A stretch of 64,000 nt of DNA from Butyrivibrio sp. NC2002 (lineage in GTDB: Bacteria > Bacillota > Clostridia > Lachnospirales > Lachnospiraceae), in contig NZ_KL370880.1 in the NCBI RefSeq assembly GCF_000702265.1, positions 1 through 64,000 of the forward strand. Direction: 5' to 3'. Within the stretch, counting starts at the first letter, position 1, and each line of letters starts with the position of its first letter. Both the position numbers and the translations under genes were made by a program. Under the pieces are notes generated by a model. The model made no database searches. It saw nothing but the letters and a program-made list of their open reading frames with translations, and had not been told where the DNA came from. Below, in pieces: positions 8,718-16,242 of the stretch.

Positions 8718-9164
8718 ATGGAAGTAATACTTTTGGAAGATGTTAAGAGCCTTGGTAAAAAAGGCGATGTGGTTAAGGTAAGTGATGGTTATGCATCTAA
8801 TTTTATTTTACCTAAAAAGCTTGGAGTAGAAGCTAACAAAGCTAATCTTAACAATTTGAAAAATCAGAAAAAGCGTGATGAAAAAGAAGCACAGGAGCTT
8901 CTTGAGAGCATGCAGGAATTCGCAAAAGAGATAGAAAAAGTTACTGTAAGAGTGACAATGAAGGCAGGCGAGGGCGGAAGAGTGTTTGGCTCTGTTTCTT
9001 CAAAGGAAATAGCTACAGAGGCTAAGAAACAGTTCAATATAACACTTGATAAAAAGAAGATCCAGCTTCCTGAACCCATCAGAACATTTGGAACAACTGA
9101 GATCCCTGTAAAGCTTCATCCTCAGGTAACAGCTACACTTAAGGTTGCAGTTACGGAGGCCTGA
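8718..9164 (+). CDS. rplI: 50S ribosomal protein L9
   Basis: The 148-residue L9 is full length. It has the N-terminal rRNA-binding domain (MEVILLEDVKSLGKKGDVVK, then VSDGYASNFILPKKLG), a long connecting helix rich in Lys/Glu, and a C-terminal domain with GGRVFGSVSSKEIA. It starts after AAGGAGG. Its stop codon ends 2 nt before the dnaB start, which implies translational coupling. Confidence 0.98.
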   Translation: MEVILLEDVKSLGKKGDVVKVSDGYASNFILPKKLGVEANKANLNNLKNQKKRDEKEAQELLESMQEFAKEIEKVTVRVTMKAGEGGRVFGSVSSKEIATEAKKQFNITLDKKKIQLPEPIRTFGTTEIPVKLHPQVTATLKVAVTEA

Positions 9165-9166
9165 AT

Positions 9167-10522
9167 ATGCCTGAAGATAATTTATTGCAGCGGCAGATTC
9201 CCAACAGCCTTGAAGCCGAACAGTCAGTAGTTGGAGCAATGATCATAGATAAAGATGCCATACAGGTGGCATCCGAAATCTTATCGGATGAGGATTTCTA
9301 CAACAGGCAGCTCGGAATGCTTTTCAAAGCAATGGTAGAGCTTCATCAGGATGGAAGTCCTGTTGACGGAGTCACACTGCAGAACAAACTAAAAGAGAAT
9401 AATGCGCCGCCTCAGGTTTATGATATGAACTATATTCTGGGGATGGCTAGCGCTGTACCAACTTCGGCAAATGTAAAATACTATGCGGAGATTGTTGCTG
9501 AAAAAAGTAAGCTTAGAGAACTGATACATTCCTGCGAGAATATCATAAATACATGTTATCAGGATAATACCGAGATCGAAGCGCTCATGAATGACACTGA
9601 GAAGGAGATTTTCAGGATAACCCAGCTGAAAAACAGCGGTGAATTCGTACCGATCAGTGAAGTTGTAATGAATGCGCTCAATAAGATTGAAATGGCTAGC
9701 AAATTGCAGGGTTCCGTAACAGGACTTGCTACCGGATTTACCGACCTTGACTACAGAACAGCAGGTTTTCAGCCATCTGATCTCATACTTATTGCGGCCA
9801 GACCTTCTATGGGTAAGACGGCATTTGTTCTTAATATAGCCCAGTACATGGCATTCCATCAGGATAAGACCGTTGCTATTTTTTCACTGGAAATGTCAAA
9901 GGAACAGCTTGTAAACAGACTTATGTCAATGGAATCACATGTTGACTCTCAGCACATAAGAACCGGTAACATGACAGATATGGACTGGGAAAACCTTATC
10001 GAAAGTGCAGATCTTATCGGACGAAGTCATTTGATAATTGATGATACGCCGGGTATATCGATACAGGAACTTCAGTCAAAATGCAGAAAATACAAACTTG
10101 AGCATAACCTTCATATCATCATGATCGATTACCTTCAGCTCATGAGTGGTAGCGGAAAGAGGTCTTCAGAGTCGAGGCAGCAGGAGGTATCAGAGATATC
10201 CAGATCGCTTAAAGCTCTTGCCCGTGAACTTAATGTTCCTGTTGTTGCATTGTCTCAGCTGTCTCGTGCAGTTGAGCAAAGACCGGATCACAGACCTATG
10301 ATGTCTGACCTTAGAGAATCAGGCGCAATTGAGCAGGATGCCGACATGGTAATGTTCATCTACAGAGATGATTACTATAACAAGGATACTGACAGAAAAG
10401 GTGTCTCTGAAATAATAATAGCCAAGCAGAGAAATGGTCCCATAGGAACAGTAGAGCTTGCATGGCTTCCTGAATACACTAAATTTGCGAACCTTGAACA
10501 GTCGCATAGAAATTATGATTGA
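9167..10522 (+). CDS. dnaB: Replicative DNA helicase DnaB
   Basis: The 451-residue protein is a complete DnaB (B. subtilis DnaC type). The N-terminal domain (IPNSLEAEQSVVGAMIID) precedes a RecA-like motor with Walker A ARPSMGKTAF (about 214), Walker B IIMIDYLQLMSG (about 317) and RQQEVSEISRSLKALARELN. It unwinds DNA at the fork as a hexamer. Its likely loader, a DnaI/DnaC-like ATPase, and DnaD are encoded at 25687-27683. No intein is present. A shared terminator follows at 10545-10574. Confidence 0.98.
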   Translation: MPEDNLLQRQIPNSLEAEQSVVGAMIIDKDAIQVASEILSDEDFYNRQLGMLFKAMVELHQDGSPVDGVTLQNKLKENNAPPQVYDMNYILGMASAVPTSANVKYYAEIVAEKSKLRELIHSCENIINTCYQDNTEIEALMNDTEKEIFRITQLKNSGEFVPISEVVMNALNKIEMASKLQGSVTGLATGFTDLDYRTAGFQPSDLILIAARPSMGKTAFVLNIAQYMAFHQDKTVAIFSLEMSKEQLVNRLMSMESHVDSQHIRTGNMTDMDWENLIESADLIGRSHLIIDDTPGISIQELQSKCRKYKLEHNLHIIMIDYLQLMSGSGKRSSESRQQEVSEISRSLKALARELNVPVVALSQLSRAVEQRPDHRPMMSDLRESGAIEQDADMVMFIYRDDYYNKDTDRKGVSEIIIAKQRNGPIGTVELAWLPEYTKFANLEQSHRNYD

Positions 10523-10544
10523 TCCATGAATTAAAGAGCATAAT

Positions 10545-10574
10545 AAAAGGCTTCCCAATACGGGAAGCCTTTTT
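10545..10574. terminator. Bidirectional terminator between dnaB and ferredoxin gene
   Basis: AAGGCTTCCC (10547-10556) pairs with GGGAAGCCTT (10562-10571), followed by T on the plus strand and preceded by A-rich sequence, so it can serve both converging genes. Confidence 0.88.
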
Positions 10575-10593
10575 ATCATACAACTAAAAAATA

Positions 10594-10764
10594 TTAGCCC
10601 TGAGAAATAGCTGATACAGGGCACTGAGCTGCGCATGAACCGCAATCGATACATGTATCGGGATCGATGTTGAACTGTGTGTCACCCTGAGAAATAGCTG
10701 ATACAGGGCACTGACCTGCGCATGATCCGCAGCTGATGCAAGAATCGCTTATAACGTATGCCAT
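10594..10764 (-). CDS. 2[4Fe-4S] ferredoxin, clostridial type
   Basis: A 56-residue ferredoxin encoded on the minus strand. It has two near-identical cluster motifs, CISCGSCAGQCPVSAIS (9-25) and CIDCGSCAAQCPVSAIS (38-54). The repeated halves reflect the ancient internal duplication of this family. The start ATG (10762-10764) follows GGAAGGAGA on the minus strand. It is a low-potential electron carrier, and the neighbouring divergent pyruvate:ferredoxin oxidoreductase is its obvious electron donor; hydrogenase or Rnf would be acceptors encoded elsewhere. Confidence 0.97.
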   Translation of the reverse strand: MAYVISDSCISCGSCAGQCPVSAISQGDTQFNIDPDTCIDCGSCAAQCPVSAISQG

Positions 10765-10857
10765 ATTAAAAATCTCCTTCCTGAATTAAAAGTTTGTGAC
10801 GCCAAATAAAAAATGGTATTTGCCGTTACCATCACAGCATCACCTACTACAGTCATT

Positions 10858-10886
10858 ATAATAATATAATTATATTTGTTTCGCAA
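10858..10886 (-). promoter_or_regulatory. Candidate ferredoxin gene promoter
   Basis: On the minus strand TTGCGA (10881-10886) is separated by 17 nt from TATTAT (10858-10863). This would give a leader of about 85 nt before the ferredoxin start. Confidence 0.5.
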
Positions 10887-11008
10887 GGAGTTTAACGATA
10901 ACTTTTATCCATAATAACGGAATTTATAAAAGATTTATTAAATTTATTTTTTGATTATTATAAAGAGAAAAATTCTTAATGATAAAACTGTGAAAAGCCT
11001 TGCTATCG

Positions 11009-11037
11009 TTGACACTGTGAGTTCACAATGATAGAAT
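11009..11037 (+). promoter_or_regulatory. nifJ promoter with palindrome in the spacer
   Basis: TTGACA (11009-11014), 17-nt spacer, TAGAAT (11032-11037) is a near-consensus housekeeping promoter. The spacer contains the imperfect palindrome TGTGA-GT-TCACA (11016-11027), a plausible operator. The leader would be about 130 nt. Confidence 0.7.
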
Positions 11038-11173
11038 TTAAGTTGCGCGAAGTGCGCGATTGACAGGTTACACTGGCTAATTAGCCTGAAAATCCACAAT
11101 CTAGTAATTAAAGATATCCTGCATTTTCTTTGCATTCTTTGATTACACATTAAAAGGTAGGAGGAAATAATAA

Positions 11174-14100
11174 ATGGCAAGAAACATGAAAACCATGGAC
11201 GGTAACGAAGCCGCTGCATATGCATCATATGCATTTACAGAAGTTGCTGCCATGTACCCGATCACACCATCATCAGTAATGCCTGAGCATGTTGATGAGT
11301 GGGCAACTGCTGGCAAGAAGAACATCTTCGGCCGCACAGTACAGATCACAGAAATGCAGTCTGAGGCAGGTGCAGCAGGTGCAGTTCACGGATCACTCGT
11401 AGCAGGTGCTTTGACATCAACATACACAGCATCACAGGGTCTTCTTCTTATGATCCCTGATATTTACAAAATAGCTGGTGAGCGTCTTCCCGGTGTGTTC
11501 AATGTATCTGCTCGTTGCGTAGCATCACACGCTTTGAACATTTTCGGAGATCATTCTGATGTTTATGCATGTCGTCAGACAGGTGCAGCTATGCTCTGCA
11601 GCTCAAGTGTACAGGAGGTAATGGACCTTACACCTGTATCATATATGGCAGCTATCGAGGGCAAGCTTCCTTTCATTAATTTCTTTGATGGTTTCCGTAC
11701 ATCACACGAAATCCAGAAGATCGAAGTTTGGGATTATAAGGATCTCGACGAGATGGTAAATCATGAGGCAATTGATGAGTTTAAGGCTAACGCACTTAAT
11801 CCTAATCACCCTCGTCAGATGGGTTCAGCTCAGAACCCTGATATATTTTTCCAGGCAAGAGAAGCTTGCAACACAGGTTATGATGAGCTTCCTGCAATTG
11901 TTCAGAAGTATATGGACAAGGTTAATGCAAAGCTTGGTACAGACTATAAGCTCTTCAACTACTATGGTGATCCTAACGCAGAAGTAGTTATCGTAGCTAT
12001 GGGTTCTGTAAACGACACAATTGAAGAGACAATCGATTACCTTGAGAAGCAGGGCAAGAAGGTTGGTGTTGTAAAGGTTAGACTTTACAGACCTTTCTCA
12101 GCTAAAGCTCTTGTTGACGTTATTCCTGCAAGTGTTAAGAGAATCGAAGTTCTCGACAGAACTAAGGAGCCCGGTTCATATCGTGAGCCTCTTGCTCTTG
12201 ATGTTATCGCAGCTCTTAAGGGAACAAAGTTTGAGTCAGTTCCTGTAATGTGCGGACGTTACGGTCTTGGTTCTAAGGATACAACTCCTGAACAGATCGT
12301 TGCTGTATTCAATAACACAGATAAAGAACAGTTTACAATCGGTATCAATGATGATGTAACACATCTTTCACTTGATGCAGGTGCTCCCCTTGTTACAACT
12401 CCTGAGGGAACAACAAACTGTAAGTTCTGGGGTCTTGGTGCTGACGGTACTGTTGGTGCTAACAAGAACTCAATCAAGATCATTGGTGATAACACTGATA
12501 TGTATGCTCAGGCATACTTTGATTATGACTCTAAGAAGTCAGGTGGTGTTACAATGTCTCACCTTAGATTCGGTAAGACTCCTATTAAGTCAACTTACCT
12601 TATCAAGAAGGCTAACTTTGTAGCTTGCCACAATCCTTCATATATTCGCAAGTTCAACATGGTTCAGGAACTTGTTGACGGAGGTTCATTCCTTCTTAAC
12701 TGCCCTTGGACAGTAGATCAGCTTGAAGCTGAGATTCCCGGACAGGTTAAGAAGTTTATGTATGATCACAAGATCAACTTCTACATCATGAATGGTTCTA
12801 AGATTGGTGTTGAAGTAGGTATGGGTCCTACAAGAATTAATACAATCCTTCAGTCTGCATTCTTCAACATCACAAAGATCATTCCTGAAGAAGATGCAAT
12901 CAAATTCATGAAGGATGCTGCTCAGAAGACATACGGCCGTAAGGGTGAAGATGTCGTTAAGAAGAACTGGGCTGCTATCGATGCCGGTGCTGATCCGAAG
13001 AACCTCATCAAGGTTGAGATTCCGGAGAGCTGGAAAGATGCTAAGGATGAAGGACTTGAGTTCGCAGAAGCCAAGGGCGATCGTAAGGACGTTGTTGATT
13101 TCGTTAACAACATCCAGAGCAAGGTTAATTCTCAGGAAGGTAACACTCTTAAGGTTTCAGATCTTCTTCCTTATGTTGATGGTTCTACACCTAGTGGATC
13201 AGCTGCATTCGAGAAGAGAGGTATTGCAGTTAACGTTCCGAAGTGGGATGCTACAAAGTGCGTAGAGTGTGGTTTCTGCTCACTTGTTTGTCCTCACGCT
13301 GCAATCAGAACAGTTGCACTTACAGATGAGGAAGTTGCTAACGCTCCTGAAGGACTTCAGACAAAGGATCTCAACGGAGTTCCCGGATACAAGTTCTCAG
13401 TTGTTATCTCTGCACTTGATTGTACAGGATGCGGCTCTTGTGCTAATGTCTGCGTAGGTAATAAGGCAGGCGAGACACTTAAGATGGGCGCTATCGCTGA
13501 CAACAAGGATGAGCAGAAGTACTTCGACTATGCTGTTAAGACTCCTGTTAAGACAGAAGTTGTTGAGAAGCTTAAAGAGACAACAATCAGAGGTTCACAG
13601 TTCAAGCAGCCTCTCCTTGAGTTCTCAGGCGCTTGCGCAGGTTGTGGTGAGACACCTTATGTTAAGCTTGTTACTCAGCTCTTTGGTGACAGAATGTACG
13701 TTGCTAACGCTACAGGATGTACATCAATCTGGGGTAACTCCTCACCTTCAACACCTTACACAGTAAATGCTAAGGGACAGGGTCCTGCATGGGATAACTC
13801 TCTGTTCGAAGATAACGCTGAGTTTGGTTTCGGTATGGTTCTTGCACAGAACGCACTCCGTGATGCTATTAAGGAGAAGGTAGAAGAGATCGTTGCAGCC
13901 GGCGGTTCAGCTAAGGATGCAGCTCAGAAGTATCTCGATACATTCGCAAACGGCGCTACAAACACAGCTGCTACAGAAGAGCTCGTTGCTGCACTTGCAG
14001 GTGACAACTCAGATGCTGCTAAGTATGTAGTAAAGAATAAAGATTTTGCTGCTAAGAAGTCACAGTGGATCTTCGGTGGTGACGGATGGGCATTCGATAT

Positions 14101-14704
14101 CGGATTCGGTGGTCTCGATCACGTACTTGCTTCCGGTAAGGATGTAAACGTTCTCGTTGTTAACACTGAGGTTTACTCAAATACAGGTGGACAGTCTTCT
14201 AAGGCTACTCCTACAGGTGCTGTTGCACAGTTCGCTGCAGGCGGTAAGGAGATCAAGCAGAAGGATCTTGCTTCTATCGCTATGAGCTATGGTTATGTAT
14301 ACGTTGCTCAGATCGCTATGGGTGCTGATATGAACCAGACACTTAAGGCAATCGCAGAGGCTGAGGCATATCCGGGACCTTCACTTATCATCGCTTATGC
14401 TCCTTGTATCAACCAGGGTCTTAAGGCCGGCATGAACAAGGTTATGGACGAAGAGAAGAAGGCAGTTGCTACAGGATACTGGCATATGTTCAGATTCAAT
14501 CCTGCTGCAGAGAAGAAGTTCTCACTCGACAGCAAGGCTCCTACAGAAGAGTATCAGGACTTCCTTGATGGTGAGGTTAGATACCTTTCACTTAAGCTTA
14601 AGAATCCTGAGAGAGCTCAGAAGCTTTATGCTAAGTCAAAGGAGAATGCTCAGGAGCGTCTTGCATACCTGAACAAACTTGTTGCTCTTTACGATAACGA
14701 ATAA
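11174..14704 (+). CDS. nifJ: Pyruvate:ferredoxin (flavodoxin) oxidoreductase
   Basis: The 1176-residue single-chain enzyme oxidises pyruvate and CoA to acetyl-CoA and CO2, passing electrons to ferredoxin. The N-terminal domain starts MYPITPSSVMPEHVDEW. The ferredoxin-like insert has two 4Fe-4S motifs (CVECGFCSLVC at about 696, CTGCGSCANVC at about 749). CAGCGETPY (about 820) begins the thiamine-diphosphate domain, with GDGWAFDIGFGG (about 969) and NTEVYSNTGGQSS. The codon usage is strongly biased (GGT, GCT, CTT), fitting very high expression. It starts after GGTAGGAGG and ends at its own terminator. Confidence 0.98.
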   Translation: MARNMKTMDGNEAAAYASYAFTEVAAMYPITPSSVMPEHVDEWATAGKKNIFGRTVQITEMQSEAGAAGAVHGSLVAGALTSTYTASQGLLLMIPDIYKIAGERLPGVFNVSARCVASHALNIFGDHSDVYACRQTGAAMLCSSSVQEVMDLTPVSYMAAIEGKLPFINFFDGFRTSHEIQKIEVWDYKDLDEMVNHEAIDEFKANALNPNHPRQMGSAQNPDIFFQAREACNTGYDELPAIVQKYMDKVNAKLGTDYKLFNYYGDPNAEVVIVAMGSVNDTIEETIDYLEKQGKKVGVVKVRLYRPFSAKALVDVIPASVKRIEVLDRTKEPGSYREPLALDVIAALKGTKFESVPVMCGRYGLGSKDTTPEQIVAVFNNTDKEQFTIGINDDVTHLSLDAGAPLVTTPEGTTNCKFWGLGADGTVGANKNSIKIIGDNTDMYAQAYFDYDSKKSGGVTMSHLRFGKTPIKSTYLIKKANFVACHNPSYIRKFNMVQELVDGGSFLLNCPWTVDQLEAEIPGQVKKFMYDHKINFYIMNGSKIGVEVGMGPTRINTILQSAFFNITKIIPEEDAIKFMKDAAQKTYGRKGEDVVKKNWAAIDAGADPKNLIKVEIPESWKDAKDEGLEFAEAKGDRKDVVDFVNNIQSKVNSQEGNTLKVSDLLPYVDGSTPSGSAAFEKRGIAVNVPKWDATKCVECGFCSLVCPHAAIRTVALTDEEVANAPEGLQTKDLNGVPGYKFSVVISALDCTGCGSCANVCVGNKAGETLKMGAIADNKDEQKYFDYAVKTPVKTEVVEKLKETTIRGSQFKQPLLEFSGACAGCGETPYVKLVTQLFGDRMYVANATGCTSIWGNSSPSTPYTVNAKGQGPAWDNSLFEDNAEFGFGMVLAQNALRDAIKEKVEEIVAAGGSAKDAAQKYLDTFANGATNTAATEELVAALAGDNSDAAKYVVKNKDFAAKKSQWIFGGDGWAFDIGFGGLDHVLASGKDVNVLVVNTEVYSNTGGQSSKATPTGAVAQFAAGGKEIKQKDLASIAMSYGYVYVAQIAMGADMNQTLKAIAEAEAYPGPSLIIAYAPCINQGLKAGMNKVMDEEKKAVATGYWHMFRFNPAAEKKFSLDSKAPTEEYQDFLDGEVRYLSLKLKNPERAQKLYAKSKENAQERLAYLNKLVALYDNE

Positions 14705-14738
14705 TTCTCGATTATCTTAAGTAGTACAAAACATAAAG

Positions 14739-14768
14739 AAAGGTCGGTACCGAGGTACCGACCTTTTT
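14739..14768 (+). terminator. Terminator of nifJ
   Basis: AAGGTCGGTACC and GGTACCGACCTT form a very GC-rich stem around 14740-14765, followed by T residues to 14768. It is also suitable for the converging mecA transcript. Confidence 0.92.
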
Positions 14769-14812
14769 ATATACATGATAATAACAAAAATTAAAAAGCT
14801 AAGTTATTAGCA

Positions 14813-15574
14813 TTAAATATCTGAAAGCTTTTGAAGAGCATTATCTTTGATTATTACATTGTAGTGCTCATCAATAAACTGCTTACTTATAGATTTTGAA
14901 ATTTCTGGCTTTCCATACTCAGAAAGAAGAGTGCATAACTTCTTAAGTGTGGGAACAGCAGTATCATCTGCATCTATAATAAGATACAGGCGACCATTCT
15001 GCATATTCTTGTACAGGCTGTTCTTTACATTAACATCGATAGAACTTACAGAAGTGAACTGTAAAATATCATGCATTGATCCAAATGAAAACATAAAATA
15101 TGGCTCAATGATAGCTGACAGATCAGATGAGGATTTGCTTACAGGCTTTGATCTTCTGACTCCTCCTCCAATTGATGGAGTTGCAGCATTCTCGCCATTT
15201 TCTCTTAGTTTATTAAAGAGACTCATGACTTCATCTTCGGTATCATAATCATCATTTGGTTCAGAACCCTGTATTTCACTCTGCAGGGCAGGTGAGAAAT
15301 TAGCAAATCTTGTATCGAGTTCTTCAGGATCTTCTACTTTAGTTATGATCAGAACAATGCACTCTGAATTGATCGGCACAGCCTCAATCATCAGTGGTAT
15401 ATCTTCAGCATCAAATCCGAACTGGTAGTTGGCCTGCTGCATCATATCGCGAAATAAGTCTTTTGCTTTATCTGTGCCATAAGCAAGCTCGCTGATCTTA
15501 AGCTCGCGGCTGTTTAAATCTTCTTTAGTTAAAGTGCATCTGATCTGAGAATCATTTACACGTTCAATTTTCAT
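14813..15574 (-). CDS. mecA: Adaptor protein MecA
   Basis: The 253-residue minus-strand protein has the MecA layout: N-terminal substrate-binding domain (MKIERVNDSQIRCTLTKEDL, then ELAYGTDKAKDLFRDMMQQA), an acidic linker with Ser-rich stretch (about 105-150), and a C-terminal ClpC-binding domain beginning near YFMFSFGSMHDILQF. MecA delivers proteins to ClpCP for degradation, and in B. subtilis controls ComK. Length is slightly above the usual 220-240. A minus-strand promoter lies at 15611-15640. It converges on nifJ. Confidence 0.92.
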   Translation of the reverse strand: MKIERVNDSQIRCTLTKEDLNSRELKISELAYGTDKAKDLFRDMMQQANYQFGFDAEDIPLMIEAVPINSECIVLIITKVEDPEELDTRFANFSPALQSEIQGSEPNDDYDTEDEVMSLFNKLRENGENAATPSIGGGVRRSKPVSKSSSDLSAIIEPYFMFSFGSMHDILQFTSVSSIDVNVKNSLYKNMQNGRLYLIIDADDTAVPTLKKLCTLLSEYGKPEISKSISKQFIDEHYNVIIKDNALQKLSDI

Positions 15575-15610
15575 ATTATTACTCCATAAATCAACTTACT
15601 TTGTACAAAA

Positions 15611-15640
15611 AATATATTATGAAAGGAATGATAATGTCAA
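15611..15640 (-). promoter_or_regulatory. Candidate mecA promoter
   Basis: On the minus strand TTGACA (15635-15640) and TATATT (15611-15616) are separated by 18 nt, with the mecA start 37 nt downstream of the -10. An overlapping TAATAT at 15-nt spacing is a weaker alternative. Confidence 0.55.
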
Positions 15641-15757
15641 TACATGTATCGTCATGTATAAAAATTTAATATATAGATTTCTGTAATTTTTTCAGAAAGG
15701 GAAACATATAGAACTAGCATTAAGAATAATATTTTTAATTTATTTTGCAAAAAGTAC

Positions 15758-15785
15758 TTGCATTAATTATTGAAATGTATTATAG
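15758..15785 (+). promoter_or_regulatory. Stable-RNA-like promoter of the candidate ncRNA
   Basis: TTGCAT (15758-15763), 16-nt spacer, TTATAG (15780-15785). The stretch AAAAAGTACTTGCA (15749-15762) is nearly the same as AAAAAGTGCTTGCA (58441-58454) at the tRNA-Gln promoter, the only other place in the window where I see this arrangement. Confidence 0.5.
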
Positions 15786-15790
15786 TTCAT

Positions 15791-16168
15791 TTTCGGTGCC
15801 TCTGGTATACCGTATCGGGGAGGAGGCGTGATAAATACATTTTTATTTTTTATAACGTTTCACAGATTCTTGTGAAATGTCTTATAAGTTAATCCGACAT
15901 TCGTCGGAGGAAATCACATAAAAATTTATCAAATCAACAAATTTAAGAACAACATGGAATATTTATAGTCAGGATGATACTCCAGTGGCACCCGGCCATT
16001 GTTTATGGTTAGTAGAAAACTTCATAGCTTACGGCAATGCTTTGCTTATTTATCAGACTTATTGAAAAAAAGGAATTATCACATACTTTCTTTTGGTCAA
16101 ATAAACCTTTATAAATCAGTAGTTAATTAAGTGAGGTCCCCACCTGACGCAAAACGGGCATTGCCGAA
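15791..16168 (+). ncRNA. Candidate structured non-coding RNA, family not recognised
   Basis: About 380 nt without a convincing reading frame between mecA and the GH18 gene. The two ends are complementary: TTCGG-TGCC (15792-15800) with GGCA...CCGAA (16157-16168). Internal perfect hairpins occur at 15855-15880 (10 bp, one wobble) and 15893-15908 (6 bp, ATTC loop), and GCCTC/GAGGC (15798-15802, 15823-15827) closes a GC-rich 5' stem-loop. CGGCAATGC (about 16032-16040) is a perfect complement of GCATTGCCG (16158-16166), competing with the end pairing. It has a promoter upstream, while the downstream GH18 gene has its own. No RNase P, tmRNA or SRP core motif is present. Boundaries and strand are inferred; a leader role is the main alternative. 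Confidence 0.45.
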
Positions 16169-16199
16169 GTATGAAGATCATTAATAAAGTTCTTTATAC
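16169..16199 (+). repeat. Hairpin at the 3' end of the candidate ncRNA
   Basis: GTATGAAGA (16169-16177) pairs with TCTTTATAC (16191-16199), 9 bp with one wobble and a 13-nt loop. No T-run follows, so termination function is doubtful. Confidence 0.4.
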
Positions 16200-16211
16200 A
16201 ATAAATTATGT

Positions 16212-16217
16212 TATAAT
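16212..16217 (+). promoter_or_regulatory. Extended -10 of the GH18 gene promoter
   Basis: TATAAT at 16212-16217 is preceded by TGt (16209-16211). The -35 is weak (TTCTTT, 16190-16195). The transcript would begin just before the AAGGAGC ribosome site. Confidence 0.55.
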
Positions 16218-16242
16218 ATAGCGATTGGAAGGAGCTTTATTT

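Larger units (their letters stand above)
10765..11173. other. Regulatory spacer between ferredoxin and nifJ (409 nt)
   Basis: No gene is seen. The AT-rich region holds divergent promoters (10858-10886 minus, 11009-11037 plus), a palindrome in the nifJ promoter spacer, a second TTGACA at 11060-11065, direct repeats TGCGCGA at 11044 and 11053, and the 12-bp palindrome GGCTAATTAGCC at 11075-11086. On the minus strand a 6-bp hairpin (10813-10832) followed by T residues lies in the ferredoxin leader. Confidence 0.7.

Noticed and set aside
10813..10832. Minus-strand hairpin plus T residues in the ferredoxin leader considered as an attenuator
   Set aside because: The stem is only 6-7 bp and weak; it may be chance in an AT-rich leader.
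10944..11234. Minus-strand open frame in the nifJ upstream region (96 codons)
   Set aside because: It overlaps the nifJ promoter and start, lacks a ribosome site and has no recognisable domain.
12915..13265. Plus-strand open frame within nifJ (116 codons)
   Set aside because: It is an out-of-frame shadow created by strong codon bias in nifJ, with Arg/Leu-rich low-complexity product.
15811..15830. CGGGGAGG in the candidate RNA resembles the 5' domain of Firmicute SRP RNA
   Set aside because: The essential domain IV loop sequence (GTCAGGTCCGGAAGG type) is absent and the rest does not fit, so an SRP RNA call is not supported.
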